DNA of 10,953 nt, taken from NCBI GenBank assembly GCA_023420895.1, contig JAEZUY010000032.1:1-10953 (forward strand), written 5' to 3'. Positions 6,561-10,953 of the stretch are shown one piece after another; position 1 is the first letter of the stretch, and the number at the start of each line of letters is the position of its first letter. The translations under genes were made by a program, and so were the position numbers. Under the pieces are notes generated by a model, which saw nothing but the letters and a program-made list of their open reading frames with translations, was not told the origin of the DNA and did no database searches. The stretch is from Bacillota bacterium. GTDB lineage: Bacteria; Bacillota; Clostridia; Tissierellales; Gottschalkiaceae.

Positions 6561-8397
6561 TTTCAGCCCTCCATTCAATACCTTTTGAGAACTCCTCATA
6601 AAGTTCTCTGTAAGTTCTGCATCTTTCCAGAAGCTCCTCGTGACGTCCTCTGTCTTCTACTTCTCCGGAACTCAGGACTATTATTTCGTCGGCATCTCTT
6701 ACAGTATTCAGTCTGTGAGCAATCATGACAGTCGTTCTTCCCTTTTTAAGTCTGTCTATGCTCTGACCTATTTTCTCTTCATTTTCAGGATCGGCAAATG
6801 CTGTGACTTCATCCAGAAGCAGAATATCTCTTTTTCTTAAAAATGCCCTCGCAAGTGCAATTCTCTGTTTTTCTCCTCCTGAAAGATACGTTCCTTCTGT
6901 TCCTATTACTGTATCAAGTCCGTCTTCCATTCTTCCGATTATATCTTCTGAATTGCTGTCTCTGACTGCCTTCATTATTTCTTCATCACTTGCTCCGAAA
7001 TCCATGTCTATATTCTCTCTGATGCTTCTCTGAAGAAGCGAACTCTGCTGAAACACTATAGACATCTGAGACATCAGTTCATCTTCAGTCATCTCTCTAA
7101 TATCTTTTCCGCCGATTCTTATTGAACCTGAACTGACATCGTAAAATCTTCCTATGAGATTTACAAGAGTCGTTTTTCCTGAACCGCTTCCTCCGACGAT
7201 TGCATAAGTTCTGTTCTTTTTGAACTTCAGATTTATATTTTTAAGCACATAGTTTTCATCTCCGGTGTAAGAAAAATAGACATTGTCGAATACTATGCCT
7301 TCTTCGTCCTTAAAATCTTCTTCTGAAGCTTTTGAATCTTCCGAAACCGCTGATTCAGAACAGCCAGTTCTCACTTTCATAGGTTCAAGCGCGAATATCT
7401 CTTTCAGTCTTTCCATTATCACTTCAAACTGATTCTTCGATTCACTTATTGTATTCACTTTCATCAGAACTGAATTGAAGAGAAGCGAAATAATGACGTA
7501 GAAAAGATATTCGTTCAGAAGCTCTAGAGGTTCTCCCCCTCTATTTATCAGAAATATGCATACAGGTCCTAGAACTACTGCAGGAAGATATAGTGAAACT
7601 GTATATAGAATCATCGGTCTTCTGCAGAAGTTTACAAAGTTCTTAGCATCCTGGTCGTATTCCATTATCGTCCTGTAGTACCTTTGAAAACTTTCCACTG
7701 TCTGATTGAAAACTTTAACTACAGGAATTCCCCTTATATATTCCAGACCGCTTACACTCAGTCTTTCTGCCGCTGTCATGTATTTCCCCATGAACGTTTT
7801 AGCTTCTTCAGAAGTGAAGGATCTCATGTTCATAAATGCCAGAAGCACACTCAGAATGCATATTATTCCGAATTTGATATTCACTGTGAAAAGCATGAAT
7901 ATCAGAACTGCCGGCACTACAAGAGAACTTGTGAAATCAGGAAACGAATGCGCTATAAGCGAGTGCGTCTTTGAAGCATTGTCATCAATCAGACGTCTCA
8001 GTCTTCCGCTGTCCTCATTTGCAAAGAAACCTACAGGCAGTCTGACCAGATGCTTTAAGGATTCTTTCCTTATATTCTTCTCAATTCTGAACGCGAGTAT
8101 ATGAGAAGACAGAAGTGATGCGAAGTTCATTCCTATACCTATAATCTGGCTTATTCCTATATAGAGCGCATATCTCACTACAGTATCTAAATCTGGAGAA
8201 CTGAAGTTTTCTGCAATGTGAACTGCCAGTTTCCATATAAAATAATAAGGCGCTACAGACATCACTCCATATACTGCTGAAGCTATAATCACAAGAAAAT
8301 ACAGATGTTTTTTCTCTCTGGCGAACAGCTCTACTGTTCCGTACACTCCTTTCGGATTGAAACTGCTTTCTGAGCCGTTTTTTACTGAACTGTCCAT
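6553..8397 (-). CDS. ABC half-transporter, TMD-NBD fusion (IrtA/YbtP-like candidate)
   Basis: A 614-aa ABC protein and the first gene of the minus-strand operon. The membrane domain (about 20-335) has segments near 32-55, 73-95, 150-171, 174-192, 264-284 and 294-315. An acidic linker (about 342-366, rich in Ser, Glu and Asp) leads to the NBD: A-loop Tyr377, Walker A GGSGSGKTT (402-410), Q-loop Gln450, signature LSGGEKQR (505-512), Walker B ILLLDE (525-530), a variant D-loop in VTAFADPENE, and switch His561. From memory, AFADPE after Walker B recurs in IrtA/YbtP-type siderophore importers, whereas the partner has the common TASID. The SIP (siderophore-interacting) domain of mycobacterial IrtA is absent, so the layout is closer to YbtP. 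The ATG 8397 has GAGGTG a few bases upstream. The gene is divergent from the AraC regulator, with a Fur-like palindrome between. Confidence 0.85.
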   Translation of the reverse strand: MDSSVKNGSESSFNPKGVYGTVELFAREKKHLYFLVIIASAVYGVMSVAPYYFIWKLAVHIAENFSSPDLDTVVRYALYIGISQIIGIGMNFASLLSSHILAFRIEKNIRKESLKHLVRLPVGFFANEDSGRLRRLIDDNASKTHSLIAHSFPDFTSSLVVPAVLIFMLFTVNIKFGIICILSVLLAFMNMRSFTSEEAKTFMGKYMTAAERLSVSGLEYIRGIPVVKVFNQTVESFQRYYRTIMEYDQDAKNFVNFCRRPMILYTVSLYLPAVVLGPVCIFLINRGGEPLELLNEYLFYVIISLLFNSVLMKVNTISESKNQFEVIMERLKEIFALEPMKVRTGCSESAVSEDSKASEEDFKDEEGIVFDNVYFSYTGDENYVLKNINLKFKKNRTYAIVGGSGSGKTTLVNLIGRFYDVSSGSIRIGGKDIREMTEDELMSQMSIVFQQSSLLQRSIRENIDMDFGASDEEIMKAVRDSNSEDIIGRMEDGLDTVIGTEGTYLSGGEKQRIALARAFLRKRDILLLDEVTAFADPENEEKIGQSIDRLKKGRTTVMIAHRLNTVRDADEIIVLSSGEVEDRGRHEELLERCRTYRELYEEFSKGIEWRAEND

Positions 8398-8446
8398 AAA
8401 AACACCTCTTTCTCTGTATTTCCATACTGAATAAAATGATTCCTGA

Positions 8447-8460
8447 AAAGATGCATCTTT
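8447..8460. repeat. 14-bp perfect palindrome in the ABC operon leader
   Basis: AAAGATGCATCTTT reads the same on both strands. It lies about 50 bases before the first ABC start, downstream of the predicted promoter. It could be an operator or a small leader hairpin. It is too short and has no T-run, so it is not a terminator. Confidence 0.5.
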
Positions 8461-8475
8461 CTTATTTGTTTCATT

Positions 8476-8490
8476 TGATATTGAATATCA
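8476..8490. promoter_or_regulatory. Fur-like operator between divergent genes
   Basis: TGATATTGAATATCA is a perfect palindrome around a central G. It matches 12 of 14 informative positions of the 7-1-7 Fur box TGATAATnATTATCA, including both TGATA/TATCA ends. It overlaps the predicted -35 of the AraC gene and adjoins the candidate -10 of the ABC operon, so one bound dimer could silence both directions. An AraC-type site or another Fur-family protein (PerR, Zur) is an alternative. Confidence 0.55.
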
Positions 8491-8496
8491 TTTTAT
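8491..8496 (-). promoter_or_regulatory. Candidate -10 of the ABC/ECF operon
   Basis: The minus strand reads TATAAA here (5/6 to TATAAT). No good -35 is visible 16-18 bp upstream, which fits a promoter that depends on an activator such as the divergent AraC protein. The start point would fall inside the Fur-like palindrome. Confidence 0.3.
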
Positions 8497-8584
8497 AGTA
8501 TGATATTAGTATATAAGACAGAAATGCTATTTACAATAATTTGAATACAGAATCGGCTAAGCAGAATATACGGCCTTTCGTGAT

Positions 8585-8589
8585 AGGAG
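8585..8589 (+). promoter_or_regulatory. Ribosome binding site supporting a TTG start
   Basis: AGGAG is followed after 8 nt by TTG 8598, in frame with the AraC protein. The upstream in-frame candidates, TTG 8541 and GTG 8580, have no SD, and GTG 8589 overlaps this one. No ATG is available in frame near here; the next in-frame Met is internal, in LLEMGFKQ. Confidence 0.6.
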
Positions 8590-8597
8590 TGATTGAA

Positions 8598-9569
8598 TTG
8601 TCTTATCCTCATGAAGAATTTTTACTTGAAATGGGATTTAAACAGATTGACAGCAAAGAAGGACCTTTTTCCAATCTGGGAATAACTTACTATATAAATA
8701 CTGATGAATTAGAAGGATATTACTGGTTTTTCGATACAGATGACTTCACAGTCAATATACACGATTTCGATGTTAAAAAGACTAATATAATATTTAAAAG
8801 CAGCCGTCTCGATTATGATGATATGATATCTGTTTCCTTCTTCAAATCAGTTTACGGTGAATCCCTGTCTCCGTACAGACCTGTCACTACTAATTCGCTG
8901 TTTACATACTATCATCATGATAATGAATTCAAATTCATTCTTCATGAAGGTTTTCCTTTCCTGTCTGTCGGTGTTGACTATAAAAGCCGTTTCTGGAAAA
9001 AATATATTCCGGAACATCTCAATATAGATGAAAAAGAAATGCTCAAAGCTATTGAAGCTCTGAACTACCTGGATTTTTCTCCCAGAATAGAAAAAATATC
9101 GGATGAAATTCTGTCTTTCAGTGAAACTTATCCCGGTTCAGAACTGTTTTACGAAGTAAAAGCGAAAGAAATTCTGAGCCTTACTCTGAACAACTATTTC
9201 GAAAGAAAGAATTCTAAAAATAAGCTAAACCGCGATGACGATAAAGCTCTTGAAAGTGTAAAAAACTATATAGATGACCACTATTCATCGGATATTCCTC
9301 AAAAACTTCTCTGCAGCATAGCTCTTATGGGAAAAACGAAACTGAAGGACAGTTTTAAAATGAAATACGGAATGACCATAACTGAATATATTCAGAGAAG
9401 ACGAATAAATGTGGCTGAACATATGATAAGCTCTACGGATCTCATGATTAATGAAATTGCAAAATCTGTTGGATATAATTCACACAGCCGATTCTCTAAG
9501 CTGTTTAAAAAGTATAAAGGAATGGGCCCTGTGGAATTCAGAAATATGATAAAAAGCAAAACTAAATAA
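8598..9569 (+). CDS. AraC-family transcriptional regulator
   Basis: A 323-aa DNA-binding regulator, probably controlling the divergent transport operon. The C-terminus (about 217-315) is a two-HTH AraC/XylS domain: LESVKNYIDDHYSSD, then a first HTH (KLLCSIALMGKTKLKDSFK), the linker helix TITEYIQRRRINVAEHM, and the second HTH with the family hallmark IAKSVGYNSHSRFSKLFKKY followed by GMGPVEFR. The N-terminal 200 residues are rich in aromatic and acidic residues (DELEGYYWFFDTDDF at 36-50) and probably form an effector-sensing domain I cannot name. Similar regulators (YbtA, PchR) activate siderophore uptake genes when bound to the ferric chelate, and the divergent placement fits that. TTG 8598 is preferred because AGGAG lies 8 nt upstream; the frame is open to at least TTG 8541. 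No terminator follows, and the second SLH gene starts 81 nt downstream, so the two may be cotranscribed. Confidence 0.9.
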   Translation: MSYPHEEFLLEMGFKQIDSKEGPFSNLGITYYINTDELEGYYWFFDTDDFTVNIHDFDVKKTNIIFKSSRLDYDDMISVSFFKSVYGESLSPYRPVTTNSLFTYYHHDNEFKFILHEGFPFLSVGVDYKSRFWKKYIPEHLNIDEKEMLKAIEALNYLDFSPRIEKISDEILSFSETYPGSELFYEVKAKEILSLTLNNYFERKNSKNKLNRDDDKALESVKNYIDDHYSSDIPQKLLCSIALMGKTKLKDSFKMKYGMTITEYIQRRRINVAEHMISSTDLMINEIAKSVGYNSHSRFSKLFKKYKGMGPVEFRNMIKSKTK

Positions 9570-9589
9570 TTATGATGAATCTGGGTATA

Positions 9590-9617
9590 AATAATTATAT
9601 AGCTCTATATAATTATT
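9590..9617. repeat. AT-rich inverted repeat before the second SLH gene
   Basis: The arms AATAATTATATAG (9590-9602) and CTATATAATTATT (9605-9617) are 13 bp and perfect, separated by CT. They lie in the 81-nt spacer after the AraC gene. The right arm includes TATAAT (9608-9613), but no good -35 lies 17 bp upstream. No T-run follows, so a terminator is unlikely. An operator overlapping a promoter, or an mRNA 5' hairpin, would fit. Confidence 0.5.
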
Positions 9618-9650
9618 AGAGCGAAATTGTTTATAAAGGAGATTTTATAT

Positions 9651-10766
9651 ATGAAAATCAGAAAAACGGCTTTATCATTCTTATGCGCATCTGCCGTTCT
9701 GTTGAGTTCCAGCCTCAGCTTTGCCTATAACGATATAAGCGGACACTGGGCCGAAGATTACATAAATGAAATGGACCAGATGAACGTTCTCGGTCAGTTT
9801 GAAGATGAAAGTCTTCAGCCGGACAGACCCCTTAACAGAGCTGAATGCGCTGAACTTATCTCAGACTTTTTTCAGAACAATCCGAAGTTTGCTTTTAATC
9901 AGACTTTGAATCCTGAAGACACTAAATTTCCGGATTTAACTTATGGAACGAGAAACACGATGAAAATCAATGATTTAGCCTGGTACACCTATGAATCGCT
10001 TATAACTTCAGAATTATATAACGGAAATCCTTATGCACTTAGAAATACAAAGATAATCAACGGATATCCTGACGGAACTTTTCAGCCTTATAACAATGTG
10101 ACGAGAGCTGAATTTGCAAAGATGTTTATAAATGCTCTTGACTGCTTTGGATATCTGAACCCTGGATATATAGAAACTTATGGAGACCATTATTATCACT
10201 GGGGATATAAATATCTTTCCATAGCAGTAACTTACGGTATAATGAACGGCTACGAATCGATATATCAGTATGTACCCGAAGCTTCATATTATACCGACTA
10301 TATGATACTGAAGCCGGACGACAATATAACCAGAGCTGAAGCTATTAAAATGCTCAGCACTGCCAAAGACTTCGAATACACAACGGATACCAGAAGATCT
10401 GGACCGTTCTTCACTTACTTTAAAAGCTGGGGAGATTCGCTGAACTGGTCATCTCCTGATGAAGCTGTCGATTTATATGAAAAGGTATTTAAACAGGATA
10501 GGTATAAAGATAAAGTAATATGGGAAAATTATGACAGAAGCTGCTGGAGCCTTTATCCTGAATATACTTACGATAATGTTATGACACTGCACTGGAAAAA
10601 TATAGGAGGTGCAGGCGGATCATATTATCAGTTTATCAATTACGGCAAATACGCAGATATAATGATTTATGACGGAAATGCTTCTTTCCCTGCTCATGTT
10701 CCTTACACTATAACTGTGGACACTGATACTTTAGATATAATCGGCGAAGGTTCTTATTCACGTTAA
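9651..10766 (+). CDS. Secreted SLH-domain protein with unknown C-terminal domain
   Basis: A 371-aa exported protein expected to sit on the cell wall. The signal peptide is residues 1-25 (KIRKTALSFLCASAVLLSSS, cleavage after SFA). SLH 1 is about 26-75 (YNDISGHWAEDYI, LNRAECAELI). SLH 2 is about 92-166, degenerate at first and then IINGYPDGTFQPYNNVTRAE. SLH 3 is about 177-240 (GDHYYHWGYKYLSIAVTYG, DDNITRAEAIKML). Residues about 245-371 are absent from the paralogue at 335-1195. They are rich in Tyr and Trp, with one Cys (298), a GGAGGS turn and a closing beta-like stretch VPYTITVDTDTLDIIGEG. I do not recognise this domain; its ending recalls small beta-sheet domains, but that is only an impression. 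ATG 9651 has AAAGGAG 9 nt upstream; the in-frame TTG at 9627 lies before that SD and was rejected. A strong hairpin follows the stop. Confidence 0.88.
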   Translation: MKIRKTALSFLCASAVLLSSSLSFAYNDISGHWAEDYINEMDQMNVLGQFEDESLQPDRPLNRAECAELISDFFQNNPKFAFNQTLNPEDTKFPDLTYGTRNTMKINDLAWYTYESLITSELYNGNPYALRNTKIINGYPDGTFQPYNNVTRAEFAKMFINALDCFGYLNPGYIETYGDHYYHWGYKYLSIAVTYGIMNGYESIYQYVPEASYYTDYMILKPDDNITRAEAIKMLSTAKDFEYTTDTRRSGPFFTYFKSWGDSLNWSSPDEAVDLYEKVFKQDRYKDKVIWENYDRSCWSLYPEYTYDNVMTLHWKNIGGAGGSYYQFINYGKYADIMIYDGNASFPAHVPYTITVDTDTLDIIGEGSYSR

Positions 10767-10788
10767 AATTAAATAAAAGGAAATAAAA

Positions 10789-10816
10789 AAACCGCCTCGA
10801 AATCTCGAGGCGGTTT
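10789..10816. terminator. Hairpin terminator between convergent genes
   Basis: AAACCGCCTCGA (10789-10800) pairs with TCGAGGCGGTTT (10805-10816) around an AATC loop, a 12-bp GC-rich stem. The T-run is short on the plus strand (TTTATCTATTTC). On the minus strand it is strong, from the A-run at 10784-10791. It probably serves both the SLH gene and the minus-strand gene ending at 10837. Confidence 0.9.
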
Positions 10817-10836
10817 ATCTATTTCTAATTCTATTA

Positions 10837-10953
10837 TTAGTCTTCTATAATGTCCACATGAACATATGCATCGTGCATTGCCTGTAGCGCTTCTTCTTCA
10901 GATTCAACTTTTTCCATCTTAACAGCTGATATCTTGTATTCTGCTGTCTTAGT
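10837..10953 (-). CDS. Unidentified protein, C-terminal 38 residues only
   Basis: The minus strand reads an open frame from the right edge to a TAA at 10839-10837. It gives 38 residues: TKTAEYKISAVKMEKVESEE, then EALQAMHDAYVHVDIIED. The tail is acidic and shows normal codon use for the window. The convergent terminator 21 bases beyond the stop supports a real gene end. I do not recognise the family, and the 5' part lies outside the window. Confidence 0.65.
   Translation of the reverse strand, partial: TKTAEYKISAVKMEKVESEEEALQAMHDAYVHVDIIED

Larger units (their letters stand above)
8475..8504 (+). promoter_or_regulatory. Predicted promoter of the AraC gene
   Basis: TTGATA (8475-8480, 5/6 to TTGACA) and TATGAT (8499-8504, 5/6 to TATAAT) are 18 bp apart on the plus strand, placing the transcript start near 8511. 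The -35 overlaps the Fur-like palindrome. Confidence 0.5.

Noticed and set aside
7706..8104. 132-codon open frame on the plus strand
   Set aside because: It lies wholly antisense to the first ABC gene, which has full domain support. There is no SD and no recognisable protein motif, and it is low-complexity and Ser/Leu/Ile-rich like other antisense frames here.
8081..8425. 114-codon minus-strand frame overlapping the start of the first ABC gene
   Set aside because: It runs in another frame over the N-terminal membrane region of the ABC protein, whose own frame is intact and has a good SD. It is not a frameshift.
10014..10199. 61-codon minus-strand frame
   Set aside because: It is antisense to the second SLH gene across its conserved repeats, with no SD or promoter.

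Overview
The window looks like a chromosomal piece from a low-GC Gram-positive anaerobe or microaerophile, probably Clostridia/Tissierellia-like. The grounds are AT-rich DNA, strong AGGAGG-type ribosome binding sites, S-layer-homology (SLH) proteins, a YARHG-domain protein, an MptD-type ECF substrate component and A+T-rich intergenic spacers. No rRNA, tRNA, CRISPR array, transposase or phage gene is visible. The genus cannot be fixed from the sequence alone.

Layout from left to right. Bases 1-182 are the 3' end of a YARHG-domain protein, closed by a hairpin terminator. A secreted SLH protein (335-1195, +) follows, ending at a bidirectional terminator. From there to about 8.4 kb everything is on the minus strand. 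Read in transcription order from 8397 downwards: two fused TMD-NBD ABC half-transporters (8397-6553 and 6560-4833), an MptD/Trep_Strep-like ECF S component (4749-4150), an EcfT/CbiQ permease (4149-3448), a double-NBD ECF ATPase (3469-1994), and a Mn-type superoxide dismutase (1907-1308). The five transport genes are tightly packed: 8-nt overlap, 83-nt gap, 0-nt gap, 22-nt overlap. An AraC-family regulator (8598-9569, +) is divergent from this operon. A second, larger SLH protein (9651-10766, +) lies just downstream of it. A strong hairpin terminator then separates it from the 3' end of an unidentified minus-strand gene at the right edge.

Working hypothesis. The AraC regulator plus a pair of exporter-fold ABC half-transporters resembles YbtA/YbtPQ or IrtAB, where such pairs import ferric siderophores. 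Here the pair is joined to a complete ECF module whose S component belongs to a family of uncertain substrate. A 15-bp perfect palindrome, TGATATTGAATATCA, close to the 7-1-7 Fur box, sits between the divergent genes and overlaps the predicted promoters. A second Fur-like 15-mer lies in the sod leader. Together they suggest an iron-responsive locus for uptake of an iron chelate or haem, coupled to superoxide defence, and possibly to a cell-wall-anchored SLH protein. Substrate and direction of transport are inference.

Several starts were moved from the longest open frame on ribosome-binding-site grounds: sod, the ECF S and A genes, the second ABC gene, the AraC gene (TTG start) and the second SLH gene.
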